Origin: Pseudomonadota bacterium
GTDB lineage: Bacteria > Pseudomonadota > Gammaproteobacteria > Steroidobacterales > Steroidobacteraceae
Assembly: GCA_021805275.1 (NCBI GenBank)
Contig: JAJZFQ010000056.1
Location: forward strand, 1-15,633
Reading direction: 5' to 3'
Length of the DNA stretch: 15,633 nt
Positions 1 to 6,788 of the stretch are shown piece after piece. The position numbers were made by a program, and so were the translations under genes. The notes under the pieces were generated by a model, which was given only the letters and a program-made list of their open reading frames with translations, was not told where the DNA came from and did not search any database. Within the stretch, counting starts at the first letter, position 1, and every line of letters begins with the position of its first letter.

Positions 1-683
1 CCGAGCAGCCCCACATCGATAAAGCCCGGCCAGTAGTGGATCTTGTCGGCCGCATGCATGATGACGAACAACAGCGTGCTGATCAGCACGGCAGTCACGA
101 CATGAAAGCGCTGGACGAACGCGGCAATCAATGTTCCGCGAAACGCGAACTCCTCCACGAAAGGAGCCATCCCCAGCATCAGCACGACAAGAACGATGTA
201 CGGCCACCCGTGGCTTCTGCTGAGCTGTTCGGCAGGCCCAGTCAATTTTGCAATAACCGGCGGAACAACTCGCGCGAGACCCAATGCCACCGCGACCACG
301 ACAAGACTCAAGCCCGCAGCCACGAGGTATCCGTGTCGATCAGCTCCACGCCAGCCAAGTCCCCGCGGATCACCGACTTTCAGCAGCGGCTTGGCTATGT
401 AGAACGAGTACCAAATCGCCCATGCCGCTGCCAGCAGATATCCGGTGAGTACGGACGCCGCCAGGAGACCAAGCCCCGGGGTCGGAATGTGCACAGGCAC
501 CTTCCCGTGCGAGTCGCGAGCCAGGGTCGCTGCCTTGACGCCGATACCGATGCCCCAAAAGAACATCGTCAACACGCCCCCGACGAGCGTCGCAAGGAAA
601 AAGCCGCCCGCGAGCAATACTCCCTGCGCGGAGCCGAATTTGCGCGGCGCTTCAGCTCTCTCAGCGAGAGACGCGGCGTCCAC
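1..683 (-). CDS. CPBP-family intramembrane metalloprotease (partial, C-terminus off the window)
   Basis: This frame runs off the left edge; 227 codons are present from a GTG at 681-683, the only plausible upstream start after the previous gene's stop at 690-692. The translation is strongly hydrophobic with several membrane segments. It carries the CPBP motif VEEFAFRG (EExxxR, at about 135-158) followed by an F-x3-H motif (FVIMH, at about 54-68). These residues are expected to coordinate the metal in the membrane-embedded active site. The family includes CAAX prenyl endopeptidases and many proteins linked to bacteriocin operons, where they act in self-immunity or processing. Here it is the last visible gene of a bacteriocin export operon, so an immunity role is a reasonable inference, not shown. 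The Shine-Dalgarno at the GTG is weak; translation may be coupled to the gene before it. An IS66 insertion just upstream may be polar on it. Confidence 0.85.
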   Translation of the reverse strand, partial: MDAASLAERAEAPRKFGSAQGVLLAGGFFLATLVGGVLTMFFWGIGIGVKAATLARDSHGKVPVHIPTPGLGLLAASVLTGYLLAAAWAIWYSFYIAKPLLKVGDPRGLGWRGADRHGYLVAAGLSLVVVAVALGLARVVPPVIAKLTGPAEQLSRSHGWPYIVLVVLMLGMAPFVEEFAFRGTLIAAFVQRFHVVTAVLISTLLFVIMHAADKIHYWPGFIDVGLL

Positions 684-971
684 CTGCCGTCAGTCGCCCG
701 GCACTACCTTTGACGTGCTGCGCCTCGTGCCTGGCAGGACGCCCTTCCATGTCCCGATCACCGCGATGAGCAGAGCCACTACGAGAATTCCGAGACGAAC
801 ACCCAGCAGCAGGCCCGCATGTGCCCTTGCGAAGGCGATTCCAGCTTGCACGCCCCGCTGAAAGTTTGTGGTCTTGGTGGTCGATGAGATTACCGTCCCC
901 ATGACAATCATGTCCGCAATGGTCAAGACTAGCCAAGACACGATAAACCAGATGATTCCGAAAACTGTACG

Positions 972-979
972 CTTCAAAA
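972..979. repeat. Target site duplication, left copy
   Basis: CTTCAAAA directly abuts the left end of the IS (position 980). An identical octamer lies directly outside the right end at 3747-3754. Eight base pairs is the duplication length known for the IS66 family, so this marks the exact insertion point. Confidence 0.96.
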
Positions 980-1005
980 GTAAGGACTCCGCAAACCCCG
1001 TGCTT
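980..1005 (+). repeat. IS66 terminal inverted repeat, tnpC-side end
   Basis: The repeat begins GTAAGGACTCCGCAAACC reading inward. It pairs with 3721-3746, with three mismatches over 26 positions. Confidence 0.93.
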
Positions 1006-1145
1006 GCACCGAGCTGCATGAGCGCGTAGGCACCGGGGAGAATCGGCGGGGGTGTATATGGGGCGGACTGCCGCTGAGGCGGCCGGGGCGCGAGGGGATC
1101 GGCAGCGCGTTGCGGCGCCGGGTCAGGGACTGGAGGAGGCGCGAG

Positions 1146-2891
1146 TCAGGCGGCTGGTCGAGCGGCCGGCAGGGCGGCCCGGGCGTTCCAGGGCAGCAGG
1201 GCTTCGAGCGCCTCGATGGTATCGGCGCCGGGCAGGCGCTCGAAGATGAAGTTCAGGTACGCGTGGGGTTCGATGCCGTTGTCGCGGGCGGTCGAGACCA
1301 GGGAGAAGAGATTGGCGCTGGCGCGGGCACCGAAGGGGTTGTGACAGAAGAGCCAGACGCGGCGTCCCTGAGCAAACGGACGGATCCGGTTCTCGGTATC
1401 GTTGTTATGTATCGGAACCTCGCCGTGCTCGAGGTGCCTCACGAGCTTTGGCCACTGATTTGTCGTATAGGCGAGCGCCTTACCGAGGGCGCTCTGCGGC
1501 GGGGTACCGGGCAGCAGGTCGTCAACCCAATGCTTGAACGCTGTGAGGATAGGGGCGGACTTCTCCTGCCGCAGCTTCAACACCTCCTCGATCGTCAGCT
1601 GCGAGCCATCCCGCTCGCGCTGCTTGCGCAGGTCCTTGATGTCCTGCTCGATCTTGAACACCGGCCCGAGATACTCCCGCATCGCCACGCCCGCGAGCGT
1701 CCGCCCGGAGGGAAGCTCGGTCACCTTCAGCGCCTTGTGGAAGTACGTGCGACAATGTTGTAAACAGCCAAAATGTTCGAGCTTCAGCTGCTTGGCCACG
1801 ATGTCATAGAGTTCGAGCCCGTCGGTGAGGAGCTTGCCGCGGTACGGCCCGTCCGCGCCGTCCAAGAGGCTCTTCAAAGCTTCGGCCGTGCGTGAGGGAA
1901 TGTAATCGAAGAGAATGATCCGCCGCCCCGGCGGACCCGCGCAGCGCACCACCATGTAGTGATCCGAACTCGGGGATTTCTCCGAGCGCAGCACCTGAAG
2001 GTACGTTTCATCCATCTGGATGAGCGGATGGGCGAGCAGATCATCGTTCATCAGGTTGATCAGCGGCACCACGCTCTCTGCGCCCAGCGTGTTGACCCAG
2101 GTGCCCACCGTCCCGGGGCTCAAGAGCACATCTTGACGCTCCATCTGCCGGCAGACCCGGTAAAGCGGCAGCCCGTCGTCGAACTTCGAGGTCACAAGAT
2201 GCGCCAGCAGCGAGGCGCTGGCGTTGGACTTCGGCAGGATGCTCTTGACCGCCGCGGCGACCTTCACTCCCTCGTGACACTCTCCGCAGGCGTACTTCGG
2301 ATACACGTGCCGCTCGACCCACACCTTCGGCGCCTCGTAGTGATAGCGCTCGCTGACTTCCTCCCCGATGCGCTGCCTCGCCCAGCACACCCCTTCGTGC
2401 TCGTGCGTGCACCACTTCTCGTGCACCAGCAGGTCGTGAACGATGTCCTGGCGGGGCAGATGCGGCGGGATCGGCTCGCGCCCGCCGCTGTGCGGGCGCG
2501 CCTTGCGCTCGTGGGCAGCTACTGTCGTGGTGCGCTCCTGCTCGGCAGCCTCCGCCGCTGCGATGGCTGCCAGTACCTCCGCCTCGTTGAAGAGAATCTT
2601 CTGATCGGGGGAGACGCTCTGCGCAGGGAGCTTCTCTGAGGAGCGCCCGTAAAGCTGAGCCTTCAGGAACCGCACCTCCTCTTCGAGCATCCCCTTGCGC
2701 TCGAGCGCCTGGCGGTGTTCGCTCTCGAGCTGCTCGTGGACCTGTTTGAGCCGCTCGTGCGCCTGCTTGACCTGACGGATGGTCTCTTCGGAGACCTTCA
2801 GCCGCGCCTGAAGTTCGGCGTTCTTCTCGAGGGATTGGTTGTGGTGCAGTGCGGCGGGCACGGTGCAAAGTATACCGCGCCCGCCGCACAA
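1146..2891 (-). CDS. tnpC: IS66-family transposase TnpC (DDE)
   Basis: A protein of up to 581 residues that catalyses IS66 transposition. It begins with a long charged coiled-coil (about residues 18-85) and a GRSSEK motif typical of the family. A Cys/His-rich zinc-binding region follows (WCTHEHEGVC ... YACGEC, about residues 160-205). The catalytic core then shows the expected acidic residues in QMDETY, LLTDGLELYD and NNDTENRIRPF (first D, second D, then E). The last segment ends in an Ala/Pro-rich tail. The frame continues directly from the tnpB stop at 2907-2909. No ATG is available, so a TTG at 2889-2891 or a GTG at 2859-2861 is the likely start; the exact start is uncertain. Nothing suggests inactivation. 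Confidence 0.95.
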   Translation of the reverse strand: MCGGRGILCTVPAALHHNQSLEKNAELQARLKVSEETIRQVKQAHERLKQVHEQLESEHRQALERKGMLEEEVRFLKAQLYGRSSEKLPAQSVSPDQKILFNEAEVLAAIAAAEAAEQERTTTVAAHERKARPHSGGREPIPPHLPRQDIVHDLLVHEKWCTHEHEGVCWARQRIGEEVSERYHYEAPKVWVERHVYPKYACGECHEGVKVAAAVKSILPKSNASASLLAHLVTSKFDDGLPLYRVCRQMERQDVLLSPGTVGTWVNTLGAESVVPLINLMNDDLLAHPLIQMDETYLQVLRSEKSPSSDHYMVVRCAGPPGRRIILFDYIPSRTAEALKSLLDGADGPYRGKLLTDGLELYDIVAKQLKLEHFGCLQHCRTYFHKALKVTELPSGRTLAGVAMREYLGPVFKIEQDIKDLRKQRERDGSQLTIEEVLKLRQEKSAPILTAFKHWVDDLLPGTPPQSALGKALAYTTNQWPKLVRHLEHGEVPIHNNDTENRIRPFAQGRRVWLFCHNPFGARASANLFSLVSTARDNGIEPHAYLNFIFERLPGADTIEALEALLPWNARAALPAARPAA

Positions 2892-2906
2892 TACAACATC
2901 AAATGA

Positions 2907-3266
2907 TCACGCCGCGCGAGAGAATCTCAACATCTGATGCGGCTGCCTCCAGATGTCGTAACCCTCGAGCAGCCACTCGAGCTGCTCGGCAGAGAGCGTC
3001 ACCACCTCCTGCTCGATCAACCGCGGCCAGATAAACTTCTCCCGGCCCCCGATCACTTTGTGGCAGACCCAAAATCCGTTCTTATGCCAATAAAGGGTCT
3101 TCACCGCATTGAAACGCCGGCCGACGAAAATCATCAGCGCGCCCGAGAATGGATCGACCTTCATCACCTCCTGGGCGAGCGCTGCCAAACCGTTGCGTCC
3201 TTTCCTCATGTCTACCGGCTCGCGGTACAGGTACACCTTCAGCCCTTGCGCGCACGGGCGCATCAT
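2907..3266 (-). CDS. tnpB: IS66 accessory protein TnpB
   Basis: A 119-residue protein of the IS66 Orf2/TnpB family, which is required with TnpA for IS66 transposition though its biochemical role is not settled. Diagnostic stretches are VYLYREPVDMRKGRNGLAAL, GALMIFVGRRFNAVKTLYW and a C-terminal QLEWLLEGYDIW. I chose the ATG at 3264-3266 because its bases overlap the tnpA stop as ATGA, the usual translational coupling in this family, and because conserved sequence begins immediately after it. A second ATG follows directly. A longer reading of the frame, starting at 3332, would only add poorly conserved sequence that overlaps tnpA. Confidence 0.95.
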   Translation of the reverse strand: MMRPCAQGLKVYLYREPVDMRKGRNGLAALAQEVMKVDPFSGALMIFVGRRFNAVKTLYWHKNGFWVCHKVIGGREKFIWPRLIEQEVVTLSAEQLEWLLEGYDIWRQPHQMLRFSRAA

Positions 3267-3655
3267 GGCCGCGCCCCCACCAGAGCGGACACCCAGCTCG
3301 ACTCCGGCCAACTGCCGCACTCGATCATCCACCCGCTCGGATGACGCAGCCGGCAGACCAACCCCGCTGCTGCAGCCGCCACCGGCACGGCCGGCTCAAC
3401 CACCCGCACGGCCACAAAGCGTCCCGGCACCGCACTCCTGCGCGGCTCCTTCGCTCCCGCTGTCCCCTCGGTCTGCTGCACAGGCGGCAATATCCCCTTG
3501 CGCCGCATCTGCCGGCGCATGCTGTACAGGGAAAACGGGTTCAGCCCCACGGAACGGCAGTACTGCGACAACCCCATCCCCTGGCTGCGCGCTTGCCGAA
3601 CGTGTTCCAGGTATCGCCGTTCCCCCGCGGTCAACTCTTCACGCTTCGCGTTCAT
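3263..3655 (-). CDS. tnpA: IS66 accessory protein TnpA (helix-turn-helix)
   Basis: A 130-residue protein at the 5' end of the IS66 operon. The N-terminal half holds a helix-turn-helix-like region (residues about 10-50, with LSQYCRSVGLNPFSLYSMRR). Then come a charged linker and an Ala/Val-rich C-terminal half with the LRHPSGWMIE stretch typical of IS66 OrfA. A good ribosome binding site (GGAGG) lies about 6 bases before the ATG at 3653-3655. Its TGA overlaps the tnpB start by 4 bp (ATGA). The role is inferred from the family: DNA binding or regulation that supports transposition. Confidence 0.92.
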   Translation of the reverse strand: MNAKREELTAGERRYLEHVRQARSQGMGLSQYCRSVGLNPFSLYSMRRQMRRKGILPPVQQTEGTAGAKEPRRSAVPGRFVAVRVVEPAVPVAAAAAGLVCRLRHPSGWMIECGSWPESSWVSALVGARP

Positions 3656-3720
3656 CTCGCCCTCCAGTCTGCGGCGATAGCGCCGCCATCGAGAGCATCT
3701 CCCGCTCAGCTGAAACGGGG

Positions 3721-3746
3721 AAGAACGCGGTTTACGGAGTCCTTAC
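3721..3746 (-). repeat. IS66 terminal inverted repeat, tnpA-side end
   Basis: Read on the minus strand from 3746 this begins GTAAGGACTCCGTAAACC. It matches the other end at 23 of 26 positions and defines the right IS boundary. Confidence 0.93.
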
Positions 3747-3754
3747 CTTCAAAA
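3747..3754. repeat. Target site duplication, right copy
   Basis: CTTCAAAA is identical to 972-979 and directly abuts the IS end at 3746. Confidence 0.96.
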
Positions 3755-3770
3755 CGACCCTCCAGCTCAT
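3747..3770 (-). pseudogene. 5' fragment (start codon and first residues) of the IS-split membrane protein gene
   Basis: An ATG at 3768-3770 begins MSWRVV and reaches the IS insertion point. It follows the TAA of the upstream gene (3774-3776) after only 3 bases, as expected within an operon. Joining 3755 to 979, that is, deleting the IS and one copy of CTTCAAAA, gives one open frame MSWRVV-LKRTVFG to the stop at 690. Translation from this ATG now runs into IS sequence. Confidence 0.85.
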
Positions 3771-3773
3771 TTG

Positions 3774-4214
3774 TTACTTCATGAGTCTGCGACAAAAAAA
3801 ATACGTCCCCCATTGACCGCCCGCAAATATCGGCGTTGCTGTCATGACCCACTCAACATACTTTGGCGAGAAATTTGTTCCTAACAGTATTAGGATCGCA
3901 AATGCGTTAATCGCCACTGGTAGAATAAAGGCGGTTTGCGCCAATGCGGCAACAGGGCCTTTAACCGGGACCACTGAACAAGGATCAAGGCTGCCGTGAT
4001 GGCGATTCTCTCGATGCGGACATAACACAAAAATTTCAAGTACAAAGCCGCCAATCAGACCCGCCAATCCTGTTGCCAAAGCATTCCCTAAAAGCGACGC
4101 CCCGATTTTGGTATAGAATACAGACCAACCAGCTAGCATTGATATGGTGCTTATTGTCGCCAACATTCTCTTATAATGAAGTAAATTCATTTCGTCATAA
4201 TCGATAGTAACCAT
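3774..4214 (-). CDS. Predicted four-helix membrane protein, bacteriocin-operon immunity candidate
   Basis: A 146-residue protein that I do not recognise as a named family. It has about four hydrophobic segments: residues about 20-35, 38-65, 88-113 and 122-140. A charged, His-rich loop (CPHRENRHHGS) separates the second and third. A ribosome binding site (AGGGA) lies about 6 bases before the ATG at 4212-4214; Met9 is an alternative start. The gene lies directly downstream of the double-glycine precursor, the classic position for a bacteriocin immunity protein, and immediately before the IS-split membrane gene. Its GC content is strikingly low (about 32-47% in 60-base blocks) against the GC-rich transporter genes, which points to a different origin. 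A hairpin that includes its ribosome binding site precedes it. Immunity is inference from position and topology only. Confidence 0.8.
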   Translation of the reverse strand: MVTIDYDEMNLLHYKRMLATISTISMLAGWSVFYTKIGASLLGNALATGLAGLIGGFVLEIFVLCPHRENRHHGSLDPCSVVPVKGPVAALAQTAFILPVAINAFAILILLGTNFSPKYVEWVMTATPIFAGGQWGTYFFCRRLMK

Positions 4215-4219
4215 CCAAT

Positions 4220-4259
4220 CCCTGCGACCAGAGCGATATTTCTCGTTCTGGCCGCAGGG
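4220..4259 (-). promoter_or_regulatory. Hairpin between precursor and membrane gene, overlapping the ribosome binding site
   Basis: The arms CCCTGCG-a-CCAGA and TCTGG-c-CGCAGGG pair almost perfectly around a loop of about 14 bases. On the minus-strand transcript it lies between the precursor stop and the next ATG. Its 3' arm includes the GCAGGGA that would serve as the ribosome binding site for the 146-residue protein. No run of U follows, so it does not look like a standard terminator. Sequestration of the binding site or protection of the upstream precursor message are both possible. Confidence 0.7.
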
Positions 4260-4286
4260 GTATCCGCCATTCTCAGGCGGTACTAC

Positions 4287-4541
4287 TTAAGTTGCGGCCG
4301 CACCAGCCGAAGCACCGATGATGCCACCAACATCGGCACCGTATGCGCCCCCGAGGACCGCTCCTACTGCCGCACCAATCGGCCCGCCAACTAAGCCGCC
4401 CATTGCCGCGCCCGCCTCTACGCCACCCCACGCACCGAGAGCATAACCAGCAAGTCCGCCACCAGCTCCGCCGAAAAACTCCATCCACTTAAAAAGTCCG
4501 CCACCAACCTGCTCAACCTCAGTTGCTGTCAATGTACGCAT
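4287..4541 (-). CDS. Double-glycine-leader bacteriocin/microcin precursor
   Basis: An 84-residue precursor. The leader MRTLTATEVEQVGG fits the double-glycine consensus (L4, E8, V9, V12, G13-G14), the recognition site for C39 peptidase transporters such as the one encoded just upstream. Cleavage after G14 would release a 70-residue core starting GLFKWMEFF. The core has 24 Gly and 17 Ala, no cysteine and few charges, with repeated GxxxG and small-xxx-small spacing (for example GGPIGAAVGAVLGG), as in membrane-inserting class II bacteriocins and ColV-like microcins. The ATG at 4539-4541 has a GAGGT about 6 bases upstream and begins the leader exactly; the frame also extends to 4613 but that stretch is not leader-like. 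Only one precursor is seen, so a single-peptide agent is likely, although a partner may lie off-window. The killing spectrum cannot be read from sequence. Confidence 0.88.
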   Translation of the reverse strand: MRTLTATEVEQVGGGLFKWMEFFGGAGGGLAGYALGAWGGVEAGAAMGGLVGGPIGAAVGAVLGGAYGADVGGIIGASAGAAAT

Positions 4542-4649
4542 GATATACCTCGTCTTGGTGATCGCTGGAAATGCGTTTGCCGTTCCAGCTTCGGCCTGAA
4601 AAGTTGCAGCCAAGAGACGTCAATCGAGACCGACCGTGTCCGAATCCTT
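4542..4649. other. Spacer between transporter stop and precursor start
   Basis: These 108 bases hold no other gene. On the minus strand they contain the precursor ribosome binding site and a TTGACG hexamer that could be a -35 element, but no convincing -10 lies at the right distance. A separate precursor promoter is therefore possible but unproven. Confidence 0.4.
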
Positions 4650-6788
4650 TCATCCCGCACCCCCGGTCCCCAGAGCTGTCGAGTCGGCGCACCCTCTCCC
4701 GAGCACGATCACCCGATCGGCACTCGCGAGGGTCTCCGGCCGATGCGCCAGCACCAGCCGGGTAATTCTCAGGCGCTTGATGAGCGCGTTGATCTCGCGC
4801 TCTCTCGCCACATCGAGATGGCTCGTCGCCTCATCGAGCACCAGGAACTTCGCTTGCCGGTACAACGCTCTCGCCAGCAGCACTCGCTGGCGCTGCCCGC
4901 CGGAAAGGCTCGAGCCCATATCCCCGACGAGGGTCTGATAGCCCATGGGCAGGGCAGCGATTTCCTCGTGGATACCTGCGAGATGAGCCGCAGCCGCCAC
5001 CGCTTGGGGCGTCGCCTCGGGATCGAACAGACTGACGTTGTCGGCGATGGAGCCCGCAAAGAGCTGATCGTCCTGCATCACTGCGCCGACCTGCGCTCGG
5101 TAGCGCGCAAGGCCGAGCTTGCGGATATCGATCCCGCCGAAGCGGATTTCTCCCTCGGTCGGCTCGAGCAGCCCCAGGATCAGCTTCGCGAGCGTCGTCT
5201 TGCCTGCCCCCGAAGGCGCGGCGATCGCGACGCTCTCCCCAGGCTCGACCGTGAGATTGAAATGTTCGAGCACCCAGGGGTCCCCCTCGGCATATCGGAA
5301 GCTCAGGTTCCGCACCTCGAGCCGGGTACTTTCGAGCTCATCGGTGTGTACGCCCTCAAGGTGGATTTCCGGTTCGCTGAGCGCGATATCCGCCACCCGC
5401 TCGGCGTGCAGCTCGAGCATCCGGAACTCGTTCCACCGGTCGATCAGGGCCGCGCCCCGGCGATGAAACTGATCCACATAGGCGATGAAGGCCACCAGCA
5501 TCCCGGCGCTGAATTGCCCCTTGAGCACCAGCGCGGCCGCCCACCAGATGAGCGCGACGCGCGCCAGGCCGAAGAGCAGCCCGCTGCCCGCCTGCGCGCC
5601 GATTCCGAGCCGCTGCAGGGCGATCTCTCGATTGGTCGTGTCCACCTGTGCATTGGCATAGCGCCCCTGGCGATGCGATTGCTGGTTCGCGAGCTTGATC
5701 GCCTGGATGCCCCGGATCGACTCCAGCAGATCGCTCTGCTGCCGCGCTGCATACACGATGTGATCTTCGGTCGTGCGCCGCAGCGACCGGTAGAGCAGCC
5801 CGCGCAGCAGGCCGTAGAGGGCGAACGTGCCCACCACGAGCAGCGTCAGCGGCACACTGTAGAAGGCCATCAGCACCAGGGTGAGGATCGAAACCAGCCC
5901 ATCGAGCACCGCCCCGACGAACTGCGTGGTGAGGGCCTTCTGAATGGTCTGCACCGAACCAAAGCGTGAGACCACATCCCCGATGTGCCGCTTCTCGAAG
6001 AACGCGAGGGGCAACTTGAGCAGATGCCCGAACAGGTTGTTCACCCACTGCACGCCCAAGGTGGCGCTGATCCAGGTGATGCACCACGCGCGCAGCGCCG
6101 TCACCCCCACCTGAAAGACCGTCAGCATCAGAAAGCCGATCCCGAGCACGGTGAGCAGCGGATGATCGGCGCTCGGGAAGACCTGATCGAGCATCCACTG
6201 CATGTAGAGCGGCCCTGCGAGCACCATCGCCTCGAGCGCGAGCGCAAGCAGCAGGATCTGGGTGAGGGCGCGTTTCAGCCCGTACACCTCACCGCTCAAC
6301 GCCCGCAGCGAGATGGCTTCCCGCACCCGCACCCGCTTGAAGCGCGCGGAGGGCCACAGCTCGAGCGCGACCCCAGTGAAATGCTTCGACACCTCCGTCC
6401 AGGTCAGCCGCTGCACCCCGCGGGCCGGATCATGGATGACGATTTCCTTCGCCCCGGCATGTTTCAGCACGACGAAGTGATTGAGATCCCAGTGCAGGAT
6501 GCAGGGCGTCTTGAGCGCTGCGAGATCGTCGATCTCGAGCCGCAGCGCACGGGTATCGAGCGCCAGCTGCCCGGCAATGTCCATCACCCGCCGCAGCGTC
6601 GCGCCCTTCAGCGACATCGAGGCTTTGCGGCGCATGCCCGGCAGATCGATCTCGTAGCCGTAGTAGCTCGCCACCATGGCGAGGCACGCCAGGCCGCACT
6701 CGGCCGCCTCGGTCTGCAGGATCACCGGCAGCCGCTTCCCGCCCCCGAAGCGCAGCCCCGCGAGCACGCTCTCGGCGGCCGCACTCAT
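4650..6788 (-). CDS. Peptidase-containing ABC transporter (C39 bacteriocin exporter, CvaB-like)
   Basis: A 712-residue transporter that removes double-glycine leaders and exports the peptide across the inner membrane. The N-terminal C39 peptidase domain has all expected residues: Q25 (oxyanion), C31 in AAECG, H104 in LNHFVVLK and D120 in IHDPARG. The transmembrane region spans roughly residues 160-450. The ATPase domain has Walker A (SGAGKTT), Q-loop (VMQDDQ), signature LSGGQRQR, Walker B (FLVLDEATS) and the H-loop (LAHR), so it looks fully functional. I chose the ATG at 6786-6788, which overlaps the stop of the membrane fusion protein gene as ATGA; the frame continues up to 6896 but that part overlaps the upstream gene. 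The length is normal for the family. It pairs with the fusion protein upstream and the precursor downstream, and needs a TolC-like channel not encoded here. Confidence 0.97.
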   Translation of the reverse strand: MSAAAESVLAGLRFGGGKRLPVILQTEAAECGLACLAMVASYYGYEIDLPGMRRKASMSLKGATLRRVMDIAGQLALDTRALRLEIDDLAALKTPCILHWDLNHFVVLKHAGAKEIVIHDPARGVQRLTWTEVSKHFTGVALELWPSARFKRVRVREAISLRALSGEVYGLKRALTQILLLALALEAMVLAGPLYMQWMLDQVFPSADHPLLTVLGIGFLMLTVFQVGVTALRAWCITWISATLGVQWVNNLFGHLLKLPLAFFEKRHIGDVVSRFGSVQTIQKALTTQFVGAVLDGLVSILTLVLMAFYSVPLTLLVVGTFALYGLLRGLLYRSLRRTTEDHIVYAARQQSDLLESIRGIQAIKLANQQSHRQGRYANAQVDTTNREIALQRLGIGAQAGSGLLFGLARVALIWWAAALVLKGQFSAGMLVAFIAYVDQFHRRGAALIDRWNEFRMLELHAERVADIALSEPEIHLEGVHTDELESTRLEVRNLSFRYAEGDPWVLEHFNLTVEPGESVAIAAPSGAGKTTLAKLILGLLEPTEGEIRFGGIDIRKLGLARYRAQVGAVMQDDQLFAGSIADNVSLFDPEATPQAVAAAAHLAGIHEEIAALPMGYQTLVGDMGSSLSGGQRQRVLLARALYRQAKFLVLDEATSHLDVAREREINALIKRLRITRLVLAHRPETLASADRVIVLGRGCADSTALGTGGAG

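Larger units (their letters stand above)
690..1019 (-). pseudogene. 3' part of an IS-interrupted small membrane protein gene, fused to an IS-borne start
   Basis: From 979 down to the TGA at 690-692 lie the last 95 codons of a small two-helix membrane protein (LKRTVFG onward, hydrophobic stretches GIIWFIVSWLVLTIADMIV and LGILVVALLIAVIG). Its first six residues (MSWRVV) lie 2.8 kb away at 3753-3770, beyond an IS66-family element. The intact protein would have 101 residues. The ATG at 1017-1019 sits inside the IS end and is in frame, so a 109-residue chimera with 13 IS-derived leading residues could in principle be made, though no clear ribosome binding site precedes it. The remaining frame shows no stop or frameshift, suggesting a recent insertion or continued use. 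The family is not recognised. Its place between a bacteriocin precursor and a CPBP protease makes immunity or secretion-accessory roles plausible. Local GC is clearly below that of the transporter genes. Confidence 0.8.
980..3746 (-). mobile_element. IS66-family insertion sequence, complete, 2767 bp
   Basis: The element carries the three IS66 genes tnpA, tnpB and tnpC in that order on the minus strand. Terminal inverted repeats lie at 980-1005 and 3721-3746, both beginning GTAAGGACTCCG and matching at 23 of 26 positions. Perfect 8-bp direct repeats CTTCAAAA flank it. All three reading frames are open, so it looks intact and potentially active. It is inserted in the same orientation as the host operon and splits a small membrane protein gene. 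Its base composition is GC-richer than the host genes it interrupts. Confidence 0.97.

Noticed and set aside
690..1019. Reading this frame as a normal intact 109-residue gene
   Set aside because: Its first 40 bases lie inside the IS end and the native start is found at 3768-3770 beyond the target duplication, so this is a fusion of IS and host sequence.
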